A model generated the notes under the pieces. That model searched no databases. It worked only from the letters and a program-made list of their open reading frames with translations, and was not told where the DNA came from. 42,714 nucleotides of DNA, taken from Paenibacillus albidus (GTDB lineage Bacteria; Bacillota; Bacilli; Paenibacillales; Paenibacillaceae). Below are positions 1 through 8,255 of the stretch, in pieces. Numbering within the stretch: position 1 is the first letter of the stretch; every line of letters begins with the position of its first letter. The stretch is taken from positions 1 to 42,714 of the forward strand of contig NZ_BMKR01000050.1 of NCBI RefSeq assembly GCF_014644435.1, given 5' to 3'. The position numbers were made by a program, and so were the translations under genes.

Positions 1-68
1 CCCCATTTGACTCTATACGGAGAGCTTAAAGGTAAAATTATTCGCGGTCAAGGTACTAGTTACTTGTG

Positions 69-2345
69 TCAGCTTCGGCCCATCGAAGCCGCTTCGGCAT
101 ACGCCCGTACCTCAAGCACCTCCGCATAACGGCTGCCGTTGGTGGCTTCGATCCATATTCTCACCGCCAGCGCCTGCACGGGAGTGTCCAGACGATGAAC
201 GTTTTTGCGCCTGCGGTTACCGGCCACATGGGCAATCTCGCTCCATACGCCTTCGGTGCCGAGGACTTCGACCCGGTAATCCCGCACAAGCTCAGGCAGA
301 ATGCGGAAAGGAGTACGGTGATGATGCAGGTTGACCAGATCCTCATTCACATCATCGTTGAAGGTGAAGTGGATCTCGGCCAGGGTCTGCGGCTGCTCCC
401 ACTCCAGCTGCAGCCATTCCGGGCGGCCATCTTCGATCAGCTCCGAGCTCCACTGCTGCGGTCCGCCGAAGGGGCGGTGGTAGCCGTTGACGGTTTTATC
501 CGCCTCATAAGCGGCGGTAGGCGCCAGGGTCCGGCAGCAGAAGGGCCGGCGGGTAAAGCCCTGCATCTGCCATAGCACTACCGGCTGATCCGGCGAGTGG
601 TCTTCGAGTTCCTTCGAGACATGGGACTCTTCGGTTTTGAAAAAGATCAGCACGCCACTATGTGCTTCCACAGCATGATAGAGCGTAAGCGCGGCGTTTG
701 CTTTAATGATGATAAAAGCATTCTGCGGCTCAGCCGGCCGCCACATAAGCGGAAGGGTTACCCATTGCGCCTCTCCCTTGGCCAGTTGGACCGTTGCCGC
801 TGACTGAAGCGTCTTTGGGACATAATTCTCCTTGCGGCCCGTGTCCCACAGCTCTACCGTAATTTCGGTATCGCCGGCAACATCCAGCAGCAGCTCAAGT
901 CCGTCCAGTGCCGGATCAACGGGCAGCAGCAGGGCAACATCAGCTTCAAGTGGATGTGAATCACCCGGCTGAGTGATAGAGATGCCAGTGAGTGTGCTGG
1001 AGGCCGTTACCCTGGCGCTCCGGGCCAGATCGCCGGCATCGCTGCTGCGCAGGCCGATGATGGAGGCATCCTGCCGCAGCAGGGTCTGCTGCAGCTCTTC
1101 CAGATGGCCGGCGTGCAGCTCGCGCGGCGGGATACCTTTGGCCGCGCACAGGGCTGCGCCGGTTCCGGCCGCTTCGCCAATTACCGCACAGGTGGCCATC
1201 ACGCGGGTTGTGCCAAAAGCGACATGCGAGGCACTGATATCCCGCCCGGCCATCAGCATATTCCGCACATTGACGGAATACAGCGAGCGGAACGGGATGT
1301 GGTACACGCCGTCGGCATGCAGATGCTTGGAGCCGCTCGCTTCTGCGTACATGCCCTGCGGCGGATGCAGGTCGATCGACCAACCGCCAAAAGCCACAGC
1401 ATCCGGGAATTCACGCTGGCTGATAATATCGTTCTGGTTCAGTACATAGTCTCCGGTGAAACGGCGGTACTCCCGTTTGCCAGGCAGGGAGCCGATCCAT
1501 TCCAGTGTCATATTGTCCGCATCGAACTTGCCGGAGTTTTTAATGTAATCCCAAATGCCATAGATCACCGACCACAGCTCATCGCGAATCAGCTCGTTGT
1601 CATGCACCGTGTCATGTTCTCCGCCCCATTCAATCCACCAGTAATGGCAGCCGGAATCTCCGCTTTTGATGACCCGGCGGAGCGGTATGGAGGTCTGGGA
1701 GATATCCTTGGCAAAGGAAGGCGGTACATAACTTACCGGCATACCGGCATCTTTGGTGTAAAAAAGGAGGGTGCTGCCGAGCGTAATATTGTCGGCTATC
1801 TCCGGTGCCCATTCCTCCCCGTATTCGCTGCGGGCTTCACGGCCCAGCGCGAACCTGGCTCCGGCAAGAAAGCCGATCAGCCCGTCCCCGGTACAGTCCA
1901 GATAGACGGGGCTCTCAAAGCGGATACGTCGTTCGGAGCCCATCATCCAGCCGGTGACAGCGGTGATGATCCGGTCGGATTCGTCCCCTACGGCTTCAAC
2001 CTCATGGACATCCGTGTTCAGATAAAGGGTGATATTGGTTTCGGCCTTGACCGCCTCCAGCATGACCAAATCCCAAATATAAGGATTGCCTTCGGGATTG
2101 CGGTATTGATTCTCCAGGAATAATTCGCCCATAATACCGGTCTCCCGGGCATAACGGTTAATTCCGTGTGCGGTTGCCCCGCAGACCCAGACCCGCACCT
2201 CGCTGCTGGAGTTTCCGCCGAGTACCGGCCGGTTCTGCACGAGTGCGACCTGCTGCCCCAGTCTGGCTGCAGCTATGGCTGCACAGATTCCGGCCAGGCC
2301 CCCGCCGATTACGGTGATGTCTTTGGATACAGTTTCCTGTCTCAT
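69..2345 (-). CDS. FAD-dependent oxidoreductase, large secreted-type domain architecture but no signal peptide
   Basis: A 758-residue protein of the FAD_oxidored type (PF12831-like). The N-terminus carries the dinucleotide-binding fingerprint GGGLAGICAAIAAARLG at about residues 14-30, followed by LGGNSSSEVR at about 42-51, which is typical of this family. The last ~150 residues look like a beta-rich discoidin-like carbohydrate-binding domain; this assignment is by general appearance only. There is no signal peptide, so it should be cytoplasmic. The ATG at 2345 has a GAGAGGTG ribosome binding site 7 bases upstream. It diverges from an AraC-family regulator 134 bp away, a pairing common for sugar or glycoside catabolism genes regulated by a linked activator. 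The substrate is not visible from the sequence. Family call is strong; function is only inferred. Confidence 0.88.
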   Translation of the reverse strand: MRQETVSKDITVIGGGLAGICAAIAAARLGQQVALVQNRPVLGGNSSSEVRVWVCGATAHGINRYARETGIMGELFLENQYRNPEGNPYIWDLVMLEAVKAETNITLYLNTDVHEVEAVGDESDRIITAVTGWMMGSERRIRFESPVYLDCTGDGLIGFLAGARFALGREARSEYGEEWAPEIADNITLGSTLLFYTKDAGMPVSYVPPSFAKDISQTSIPLRRVIKSGDSGCHYWWIEWGGEHDTVHDNELIRDELWSVIYGIWDYIKNSGKFDADNMTLEWIGSLPGKREYRRFTGDYVLNQNDIISQREFPDAVAFGGWSIDLHPPQGMYAEASGSKHLHADGVYHIPFRSLYSVNVRNMLMAGRDISASHVAFGTTRVMATCAVIGEAAGTGAALCAAKGIPPRELHAGHLEELQQTLLRQDASIIGLRSSDAGDLARSARVTASSTLTGISITQPGDSHPLEADVALLLPVDPALDGLELLLDVAGDTEITVELWDTGRKENYVPKTLQSAATVQLAKGEAQWVTLPLMWRPAEPQNAFIIIKANAALTLYHAVEAHSGVLIFFKTEESHVSKELEDHSPDQPVVLWQMQGFTRRPFCCRTLAPTAAYEADKTVNGYHRPFGGPQQWSSELIEDGRPEWLQLEWEQPQTLAEIHFTFNDDVNEDLVNLHHHRTPFRILPELVRDYRVEVLGTEGVWSEIAHVAGNRRRKNVHRLDTPVQALAVRIWIEATNGSRYAEVLEVRAYAEAASMGRS

Positions 2346-2363
2346 GTCTAAGCACCTCTCAGG

Positions 2364-2391
2364 TTGGAATTGAAGTTAACATATCTATAAT
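2364..2391 (+). promoter_or_regulatory. Candidate promoter for the AraC gene
   Basis: TTGGAA at 2364-2369, 16 bases, then a perfect TATAAT at 2386-2391. It lies in the divergent intergenic region, about 90 bases before the AraC start. The spacing is acceptable for sigma-A. No equally clear promoter is seen for the opposite gene. Confidence 0.45.
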
Positions 2392-2479
2392 TTCATCATA
2401 AGGAAGTGTGTTTACTTTTCAAATGCACTATATTATCATCATGCATATACTTTATTTCATTTCGAGAGGGAATTACTCC

Positions 2480-3247
2480 ATGGAACTGCTGAACCACATT
2501 TACTGGAAGCGCAAGGGAAAGTTCGATCTGCCGGAGGATCTGTATAACTCTTGGGTAGCTTTTGCTGTCGAGGAAGGGGTGTTCCGGTATGAGATCGGCG
2601 CATACTCAGGCAGCGCGGGGTTTGCCGACCTGGTGTTGTGTCCCCCTGGCGTTCCTTTCCGCAGAGAGACGGTTACCCCGCTGACATTTCATTATCTACA
2701 GTTTGCTGCGAGCCCCGCGGAGGCCTCGAACCTGCTGCCTCCGGCAGGCAAATCGCTTATCAATGATACTAAGCGGCTGGCCTCAACCTATGCTTACTTG
2801 CGCCAGACGAGCGAGGAGCATGACGCTGCCACCCAGGGCTGGAAGACACATTTGGTTCTGGATTTATGGCATCTGTATCAGCTGGAATGCAGGCAGAACC
2901 GGCTGCAGGAACGGAAATTCACGGAAGACGCCCTGATGGCCGAAGCCGCAGTCCTGCTGGAGGAGCAGGCTGGTGAAGCCATCAGTCTTCAGCTGTTGGC
3001 CGACCGGCTGGCCCTAAGTCCGGTCCAGCTGACACGGCGGTTCCAGGCGGCATTCCGGGAGACACCTTCCGGTTATCTGAAAGCTGTCCGTCTGAAAAAA
3101 GCGCGGGAGCTGCTGGCCGACAGCCCTTTGACTCTCTCCCAAATCGCCGAGAGATGCGGATATGAGAATGGTTTTTATCTAAGCCGTGTCTTCTCCAGGG
3201 CAATGGGCATGAGTCCATCCGAATACCGGAGGCGGCACCGGGTGTGA
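2480..3247 (+). CDS. AraC-family transcriptional regulator
   Basis: A 255-residue AraC/XylS regulator. The C-terminal 100 residues contain the two helix-turn-helix units (LLADRLALSPVQLTRRF and LSQIAERCGYENGFYLSRVF) ending in the family signature MSPSEYRR. The N-terminal ~150 residues form a cupin-like sensing domain with little recognisable sequence. The reading frame is open further upstream to a GTG at 2408, but the ATG at 2480 is preferred because GAGAGGG sits 9 bases before it. It diverges from the FAD-dependent oxidoreductase gene, so it probably controls that gene in response to a metabolite; this is inference from position. Confidence 0.9.
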   Translation: MELLNHIYWKRKGKFDLPEDLYNSWVAFAVEEGVFRYEIGAYSGSAGFADLVLCPPGVPFRRETVTPLTFHYLQFAASPAEASNLLPPAGKSLINDTKRLASTYAYLRQTSEEHDAATQGWKTHLVLDLWHLYQLECRQNRLQERKFTEDALMAEAAVLLEEQAGEAISLQLLADRLALSPVQLTRRFQAAFRETPSGYLKAVRLKKARELLADSPLTLSQIAERCGYENGFYLSRVFSRAMGMSPSEYRRRHRV

Positions 3248-3503
3248 GCACACATTAGAGCCTGCTGGGAGAAGGACTGCGAAACTGCAGTAACAAGTAA
3301 GTGGAGAAATTAGGTCTACAAGCAACTTAGGTTGTGTTGTTGTACGATATGACTAAATATGTTACTATTTACCATATGTAGCTTTTGACTATCCGGATGT
3401 CCTCCCCCTGCATCCCTATAGTTGATGGCTCTATTTTTTTATGGACAACAGCAGAACAAAGGCGCCTTTCTGCTTGGAAAAAGAGAGGCTACAGACATAA
3501 CAC
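3248..3503. other. Intergenic stretch without a gene
   Basis: About 320 bp separate the AraC stop from the PadR start. No open frame with a ribosome binding site and no clear terminator stem were seen. The right end holds the PadR promoter, listed separately. Confidence 0.5.
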
Positions 3504-3553
3504 TTGTTTTGAATGGGATTATATAATATGATGTACTCAATAACGCGAAGTAC
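3504..3553 (+). promoter_or_regulatory. Promoter and candidate PadR operator
   Basis: TTGTTT at 3504-3509, 17 bases, TATGAT at 3527-3532. Directly downstream, GTACT (3533-3537) and AGTAC (3549-3553) form an inverted repeat that would overlap the transcription start. PadR proteins usually repress their own operon by binding such a site. The operator assignment is inference. Confidence 0.45.
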
Positions 3554-3571
3554 TTAAGAGGGGGGACAGCA

Positions 3572-3916
3572 TTGGAATTTGGGAAAGAGCTGCTCAAGGG
3601 CTATATTGATATCATTTTGCTCAGCTTGCTTCAGGACCGGCCCATGTATGGCTACGAGATCGCCAAGGCTGTGCGCGAAGCAAGCGGCGGTGCTTTTGAT
3701 ATGAAGGAGGCGACCCTGTACATGGCGCTCAAACGGCTGGAGAAGCAGGGCGCACTCGAAGCCTTTTGGGGCGGGGATACTGAGCTTAGCGGAGGTGGAC
3801 GGAGAAAGTACTACCGCCTGCTTGCGCAAGGCGAGCAACAGCTGCAAGGCAGCCGGGAAGGCTGGAGCCTGTTTCGAAATCTGATGGATTCTTTGCTGGG
3901 AGGGGATAAAGCATGA
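3572..3916 (+). CDS. PadR-family transcriptional regulator
   Basis: A 114-residue PadR winged-helix repressor. It has the family pattern of a leading helix, then DIILLSLLQDRPMYGYEIAK at about residues 11-30 and a wing around GGGRRKYYRLLAQG at about 73-86. Start is TTG at 3572 after an AGGGGGG ribosome binding site. Its stop overlaps the ATG of the next gene (ATGA), so the two are translationally coupled. PadR regulators of this size paired with a membrane protein of the next gene's type are common in Bacillales and often respond to envelope stress or drugs. The ligand is unknown. Confidence 0.93.
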   Translation: MEFGKELLKGYIDIILLSLLQDRPMYGYEIAKAVREASGGAFDMKEATLYMALKRLEKQGALEAFWGGDTELSGGGRRKYYRLLAQGEQQLQGSREGWSLFRNLMDSLLGGDKA

Positions 3917-4833
3917 CGGAAATTAAACTCAGCTCTGCGTCCCGCGCACGAATGGCGGAATACGTGGATAAGCTGTGCAGACAGATGAACGAACCGCAGG
4001 ATCAGGTGGAGGATTTCCGTGAGGAGATGACGGCTAATCTGACTTCGGCGGTGGTTGAGGAGATGCGGCAGGGGATGCCCGAAGATGAGGCTGTAACCGT
4101 GGCTCTGCTACAGTTTGGTGAACTGAAGGAGGTGAAGCGGGAATTGGTGCGCATTTATAAGATCAGAAGAACCTTTGCCTCCGGCATCCTGAAAAGTGCT
4201 CTCCTGCTGCTGCTGCTCAGTGCGGTTTCGCTTGGCCTTATTATCGGAATGTGGAATGAACGGGCTACTGACAAATATGTAAAAGATGTTTATCAAATGG
4301 TCCAGGCGGAAGCCGGCGTCCCAGGAACCACAGCGCTATCGGAACCCATGCGAAAAAAACTTAAAGATTGGGTGGACCATACCTGGGGTGTAAAAGGGGT
4401 CCTTATCGAATCATCGTTCAGGAATTCGGAGCAAAAAGTGGACATGTTCACCTATACCAAAACTCAGTCTGCCGAAGGTTGGCTGAATTATGCAAGCGGG
4501 GTAGGAGAGGTGTTACCTGAACGCGAGGGTTTTTTGGTAAGAACCACAATTTCCACCAAAGGATACCCTTCAGGTGGGGATAATCCCTCAGAGTATCCGT
4601 TTGTGGTCCACGTAGCCATGTCTTATTTTAACTACACCTTCTTTTACAGTTTGGGACTGTTCATGCTAGGCGGATATTTCCTGCTCTTTGCGGTATGGGC
4701 GGGGATGAGGGCTTACGATGAAGGCCGGGGAAATGTAGCCTGGGTCCTGCTGTTCCTGGTCACCAATGTACTGGGCTATGGATTGTATGTGCTGTTCCGC
4801 CGCTGGGAGAGACCGGTGTTGCTAATATCCTGA
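3913..4833 (+). CDS. Permease-prefix-domain membrane protein coupled to PadR
   Basis: A 306-residue protein. The N-terminal ~85 residues are soluble and acidic and resemble the 'permease prefix domain 1' found next to PadR regulators (a helical segment ending in a conserved ALLQFG region at about residue 64). One membrane helix follows at about 94-114 (ILKSALLLLLLSAVSLGLII), then an extracytoplasmic domain of ~120 residues, then two helices near 240-265 and 272-292. It starts within the PadR stop codon and ends at a strong terminator. The role is probably membrane sensing or modulation of PadR, but this is not established. Confidence 0.78.
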   Translation: MTEIKLSSASRARMAEYVDKLCRQMNEPQDQVEDFREEMTANLTSAVVEEMRQGMPEDEAVTVALLQFGELKEVKRELVRIYKIRRTFASGILKSALLLLLLSAVSLGLIIGMWNERATDKYVKDVYQMVQAEAGVPGTTALSEPMRKKLKDWVDHTWGVKGVLIESSFRNSEQKVDMFTYTKTQSAEGWLNYASGVGEVLPEREGFLVRTTISTKGYPSGGDNPSEYPFVVHVAMSYFNYTFFYSLGLFMLGGYFLLFAVWAGMRAYDEGRGNVAWVLLFLVTNVLGYGLYVLFRRWERPVLLIS

Positions 4834-4838
4834 TCTGC

Positions 4839-4877
4839 AAGCTTGCTCTCCGATTATGGAGGGCAAGCTTTAAATTT
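4839..4877 (+). terminator. Rho-independent terminator after the PadR operon
   Basis: A 13-bp stem (AAGCTTGCTCTCC / GGAGGGCAAGCTT, one G-U pair) with loop GATTAT at 4852-4857, followed by TTTAAATTTATTT. The convergent NUDIX gene ends inside the loop, so the two genes share this sequence. The loop region resembles the dispersed hairpins at 26.2, 37.0 and 40.1 kb. Confidence 0.85.
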
Positions 4878-5321
4878 ATTTAGCTGCAAAAAGGCCTGGA
4901 TCACAGGCCGATCTGGAGGACTCAGTTCCCCGGGAATCTCCCCATAACTCCAAAAACGCAAATCCTGCACCTCATCACCGTCCACAGTAAGCGTTCCTTC
5001 ATATTCTGTACATAAGTAGGCACACACTATATTATAGACCTCATCGCCATTCGGATATTTGTAGTACAGCTCTTCACCGGAAAAGACTTCAAACAGTTTA
5101 AGTCTCTTCGCCGCTAACCCGGTCTCTTCAAGCAATTCCCGTGCTGCGGTATCCGTTGCACTCTCTCCGGGTTCCATGGAACCGCCGGGCAATCCCCAGC
5201 AGCCATTATCTGTTCTGCGCTGGAGGAGCAGACGCCCATCATTGCTCAAAAGAACGCAGGCTCCCGCCATGAGCAGCGGCCTTGAACCTACCAGCTTTCT
5301 AAGCTCCATAATATAACCCAT
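4854..5321 (-). CDS. NUDIX hydrolase
   Basis: A 155-residue NUDIX protein. The complete Nudix box occupies residues 47-69 (G47, E53, R61, E62, E65, E66, G68, L69), with the LPGG turn just before it. The family hydrolyses nucleoside diphosphates linked to another moiety; the N-terminal MELRKLVGSRPLLMAGA is typical of Bacillales paralogues annotated only as MutT-like. Start ATG at 5321 is preferred over a GTG at 5330 because GGGGAGG lies 8 bases upstream of it. The C-terminal codons run into the terminator of the convergent operon. Specific substrate unknown. Confidence 0.9.
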   Translation of the reverse strand: MGYIMELRKLVGSRPLLMAGACVLLSNDGRLLLQRRTDNGCWGLPGGSMEPGESATDTAARELLEETGLAAKRLKLFEVFSGEELYYKYPNGDEVYNIVCAYLCTEYEGTLTVDGDEVQDLRFWSYGEIPGELSPPDRPVIQAFLQLNKFKACPP

Positions 5322-5446
5322 AAGGAACACCTCCCCTTAAAAAAGAATATCTTATTTGCCCAATTATACCCTTTGATGTTGTATTTGCCCATCCTGCCGT
5401 CCAATAGAATAAAACTGAGCATGCCCTGACCTACCCGGACGACAAG

Positions 5447-5486
5447 AAGCCTCCTGCCAACCGGGATGTCCGGTAGCAGAAGGCTT
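5447..5486. repeat. Long imperfect stem-loop
   Basis: AAGCCTCCTGCCAACCGG and CCGGTAGCAGAAGGCTT pair across GATGT with few mismatches. Read on the minus strand it lies downstream of the ABC exporter gene and could terminate it, but the following T tract is weak (CTTCTTGTC). Confidence 0.5.
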
Positions 5487-5494
5487 GTTGTTGT

Positions 5495-5698
5495 CCCGCC
5501 GGAGCTGGATGAAAGGCAAAAATGCCTTAGAATCCGGCAGAATGCCCCGCCGGAGCTGGATGAAAGGCAAAAATGCCTTAGAATCAGGCGTAATGCCCCG
5601 CCGGAGCCGAATGAAAGGCAAAAATGCCTCAGAATCCGGCGCAACACCCCGCCGGAGCCGAATGAAAGGCAAAAATGCCTTTCATTCCTGGCCCCACG
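5495..5698. repeat. 51-bp tandem repeat, four copies, each with a hairpin
   Basis: Units begin at 5495, 5546, 5597 and 5648 with CCCGCCGGAGC. Each unit contains a perfect 14-bp inverted repeat, AGGCAAAAATGCCT, at 5514, 5565, 5616 and 5667. Copies 1-2 and copies 3-4 share variants (GCTGGATG versus GCCGAATG), so duplication probably happened stepwise. The period is 17 codons, so several frames stay open and give false repetitive peptides; no ribosome binding site precedes them. The repeat lies between the ABC exporter stop and the NUDIX start. No gene is seen in 5322-5734. Confidence 0.9.
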
Positions 5699-5734
5699 CC
5701 CCGCCTCAACCCCGGCGGCTGCCAGGCCGTCAGG

Positions 5735-7450
5735 CTAGGCGTTGTACTGTGCCTGGTACAGCCGGCTGTAAGTGCCGCCGGCGTTTACAAGTTCCTCGTG
5801 GCGGCCTTCTTCCGAGATGCCGTCTTGATTCACGACGATGATCCGGTCGGCGTTTTTGATTGTCGTCAGGCGATGGGCAATCACCAGGGTGGTCCGGCCG
5901 ACGGACAAGTCGGCCAGCGACTGCTGGATGGCGGCTTCCGTCTCGGTATCCAGTGCGGAGGTTGCTTCGTCGAGTATAAGAATCGGCGGATTCTTCAGGA
6001 ACATGCGGGCAATGGCAAGCCGCTGCTTTTGACCGCCGGACAGCTTCACGCCGCGTTCCCCGATCACCGTCTCCATGCCTTCCGGCAGACTCTGGATCAG
6101 CTCCTCCAGGTGGGCGCGGCGGGCTGCCTCCCAGATCTCGGGCAATTCTGCGTTCAGTTTGCCGTAAGCGATGTTCTCGCGGATGGTGCCGGAGAACAGA
6201 AAAACATCCTGCTGCACAATACCGATCTGTCCCCGCAGCGATTGAAGCTTCAAGTCGCGGATGTCCACGCCGTCAATGGTGATGGCCCCGCCGGTCACAT
6301 CATAAAAGCGGGGCAGCAGGCTACAAATGGTGGTTTTGCCCGCACCGGATGGACCCACAAAAGCAATGGTCTCCCCGGCCTGGACCTGCAGGCTGATTTC
6401 TTTCAGCACCGGACGGCTTTGTTCATAGCCAAAGGAGACGTTCCGGAAAACGATGTCGCCGCGCAGTGATTGCATGTCCACCGCATCAGGCTTGTCGCTG
6501 ATATCCGGTTCCGTGTCGATAATTTCCAGGTACCGCCGGAAGCCGGCAATGCCTTTGGGATAACTTTCGATCACGGCGTTGATTTTCTCGATCGGACGGA
6601 AAAAAATGTTCGAAAGCAGAATGAAAGCGACAAATTCGCCGATCTGCAGCTCCCCCTGGATGAAGAACCAGGCTCCGCTGATCATGACCAGGATCGTAAT
6701 CAGACGGGTCATCATATAGCTGACCGACAAGCTTTTGGCCATTATTTTATAAGCGTGCAGTTTCGTCCGGCGGAACATCTGGTTGTCGACAGCGAACAGC
6801 TCTTGTTCATGTTTCTCGTTGGCAAAAGATTGCACCACACGGATACCGCCGACATTGTCTTCGATCCGGGCGTTGAAATTCCCTACGTTGCCGAACAGCT
6901 TACGGTAGGTTGTGGTCATGTTGCGTCCAAAATAAATGATGACCCAGGCCATAATCGGCACTATGACAAAGGTGATGATCGCCAGCTTCAGATTGATATC
7001 GGCCATGAGGATAAAGGCGCCGACCAGCGTCATAATGGCGATGAAGACATCCTCGGGCCCGTGGTGCGCCACCTCGCCGATATCGTTCAGGTCATTGGTG
7101 ATCCGGCCGATCAGATGGCCGGTTTTGTTGTTGTCGAAGAAGCGGAAGGACAGCTTCTGGATGTGATCGAACATTTTTTTGCGCATATCTGTCTCGATAT
7201 TGATTCCGAGCATATGGCCCCAGTAAGTGACGATATATTGCATTACTGTATTTAGGGCATAAATGGCCAGCAGCGCCACACAGGCAATCAGGATGAGCGG
7301 CCAGTCCTGGCCCGGCAGCAGTTCATCTATAAATTTGTTGACGGCTACGGGGAAAGCGAGCTCAAGCAGTCCCGCACCGACCGCACAGGTAAAGTCCAGA
7401 ATGAACAGTTTCTTATATGGACGATAGTAGGCAAAAAACCGACGTAACAT
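5735..7450 (-). CDS. ABC exporter, fused membrane and ATPase domains
   Basis: A 571-residue half-size ABC exporter. Residues ~10-300 form the six-helix membrane domain; the ATPase domain has Walker A GPSGAGKTT, the signature LSGGQKQR, Walker B ILILDEATSALD and the switch histidine in VIAHRLTT. Such proteins work as dimers that export drugs, lipids or peptides. Start ATG at 7450 follows AAGAGAG. A Fur-like palindrome lies 42 bp upstream, which suggests that iron affects expression. The next genes are on the other strand, so it is monocistronic. The substrate cannot be told from the sequence. Confidence 0.93.
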   Translation of the reverse strand: MLRRFFAYYRPYKKLFILDFTCAVGAGLLELAFPVAVNKFIDELLPGQDWPLILIACVALLAIYALNTVMQYIVTYWGHMLGINIETDMRKKMFDHIQKLSFRFFDNNKTGHLIGRITNDLNDIGEVAHHGPEDVFIAIMTLVGAFILMADINLKLAIITFVIVPIMAWVIIYFGRNMTTTYRKLFGNVGNFNARIEDNVGGIRVVQSFANEKHEQELFAVDNQMFRRTKLHAYKIMAKSLSVSYMMTRLITILVMISGAWFFIQGELQIGEFVAFILLSNIFFRPIEKINAVIESYPKGIAGFRRYLEIIDTEPDISDKPDAVDMQSLRGDIVFRNVSFGYEQSRPVLKEISLQVQAGETIAFVGPSGAGKTTICSLLPRFYDVTGGAITIDGVDIRDLKLQSLRGQIGIVQQDVFLFSGTIRENIAYGKLNAELPEIWEAARRAHLEELIQSLPEGMETVIGERGVKLSGGQKQRLAIARMFLKNPPILILDEATSALDTETEAAIQQSLADLSVGRTTLVIAHRLTTIKNADRIIVVNQDGISEEGRHEELVNAGGTYSRLYQAQYNA

Positions 7451-7491
7451 TTGTATTCACTCTCTTCCGTAAGATTATGTAAAAGTCCCGA

Positions 7492-7524
7492 TTGAGATTA
7501 ATTCTCAAACAAGTCTTCATTATA
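7492..7524 (-). promoter_or_regulatory. Fur-like operator and -10 for the ABC exporter
   Basis: TTGAGATTAATTCTCAA at 7492-7508 is a near-perfect palindrome. Its core TGAGATTAATTCTCA differs by one base from the 7-1-7 form TGAGAATnATTCTCA used by Fur-family repressors. On the minus strand a TATAAT (7519-7524) lies just upstream, so the site would cover the transcription start. PerR or Zur binding cannot be excluded; the true Zur boxes in this window are different (TCGTAAT-n-ATTACGA). Confidence 0.55.
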
Positions 7525-7641
7525 TGGATACTAAAGATAGACAATGGATTTGTCAATGAATGTTATTGCCGTAACACCCAGACACGGGGAGCGTTTTGGT
7601 CATAAGCTAAGTTGTACTCAATTGCAAAGGAGGAATACGTT

Positions 7642-7743
7642 ATGGGCGAAGCTGTTGGAGGATACGGCGCATTTACATCTACAGGTGCCATTCTGGTTCT
7701 GTTCATCCTGCTGGTTATCATCACTAAATCTCTCTGGGTCTGA
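7642..7743 (+). CDS. YjcZ-family sporulation-associated small membrane protein
   Basis: A 33-residue protein, MGEAVGGYGAFTSTGAILVL followed by a hydrophobic helix ending ITKSLWV. Short glycine and tyrosine residues before a single membrane helix of the pattern LVLFILLVII are typical of the YjcZ/YhcZ family found in Bacillus and Paenibacillus spore proteomes. Start ATG at 7642 has AAAGGAGG 8 bases upstream, and a strong terminator follows 23 bp after the stop. No biochemical role is known for the family. Confidence 0.82.
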   Translation: MGEAVGGYGAFTSTGAILVLFILLVIITKSLWV

Positions 7744-7765
7744 TTTCCCCACCCTTTCGCGTGGA

Positions 7766-7802
7766 ATATCCGCCAGTCTGCAAAGACCGGCGGATATTTT
7801 TT
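7766..7802 (+). terminator. Terminator after the YjcZ-like gene
   Basis: A 14-bp stem ATATCCGCCAGTCT / AGACCGGCGGATAT (one mismatch), loop GCAA, followed by TTTTTT. Confidence 0.9.
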
Positions 7803-7867
7803 ACATTAGTAAAAGAACATATGTTCGGATATAATACAATCACAGTACGCACGGGAGGTCAGACATC

Positions 7868-8200
7868 ATGAGAAAGAAACTGGAAGGCAACGGGCTTTGG
7901 GAGAGCAGCCGGATGATGCTGGTGGAGCATAAGCAACGGATATTGGAGGATGTACGTTGTGCCCTGTTACAGACAAAGCCCGACTTGGACCCGCAGGAAC
8001 AGGAGGAGTTTGAACGGATGCTTGCCAGATCTATGGAAGAGCATAGTGCCATTACGGTGACGTTGTTTGATCCGCAGAAGAATAGACAATACCGGGGAAT
8101 TGTGATGAAGGTGGACCGTCAGTTGCGGAGAATTAAATTCAGATGGTCTGAAGACGATTGGGACTGGATAAACCTGGATGAGATTGTGAGTGTTACATAA
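7868..8200 (+). CDS. YolD-like protein
   Basis: A 110-residue protein of the YolD-like family (PF08863). The family pattern is visible in ARSMEEHSAITVTLFD, GIVMKVDRQLRRIKF and the closing INLDEIVSV. Start ATG at 7868 follows GGGAGGT at 8 bases. YolD-like proteins are widespread in Bacilli, sometimes next to Y-family DNA polymerases. No polymerase gene is seen here, so the gene stands alone, between a terminator and the MFS gene. Function is unknown. Confidence 0.8.
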   Translation: MRKKLEGNGLWESSRMMLVEHKQRILEDVRCALLQTKPDLDPQEQEEFERMLARSMEEHSAITVTLFDPQKNRQYRGIVMKVDRQLRRIKFRWSEDDWDWINLDEIVSVT

Positions 8201-8255
8201 CAGGAAGGCCGCGTCCGGACCCGCCTGTCTTAATTGAGGCAGGGAGGTGATAGCC

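Noticed and set aside
1104..2123. A 339-codon open frame on the plus strand
   Set aside because: It lies fully antisense to the FAD-dependent oxidoreductase gene, has no ribosome binding site and its composition reflects the GC-rich gene on the other strand.
5495..5698. CRISPR array
   Set aside because: The whole 51-bp unit is repeated without unique spacers, and no cas gene is present.
5466..5841. Repetitive proteins with 17-residue repeats on both strands
   Set aside because: They come from the 51-bp tandem repeat, whose period is a multiple of three. No ribosome binding site precedes any of them, and they run into the ABC exporter gene.
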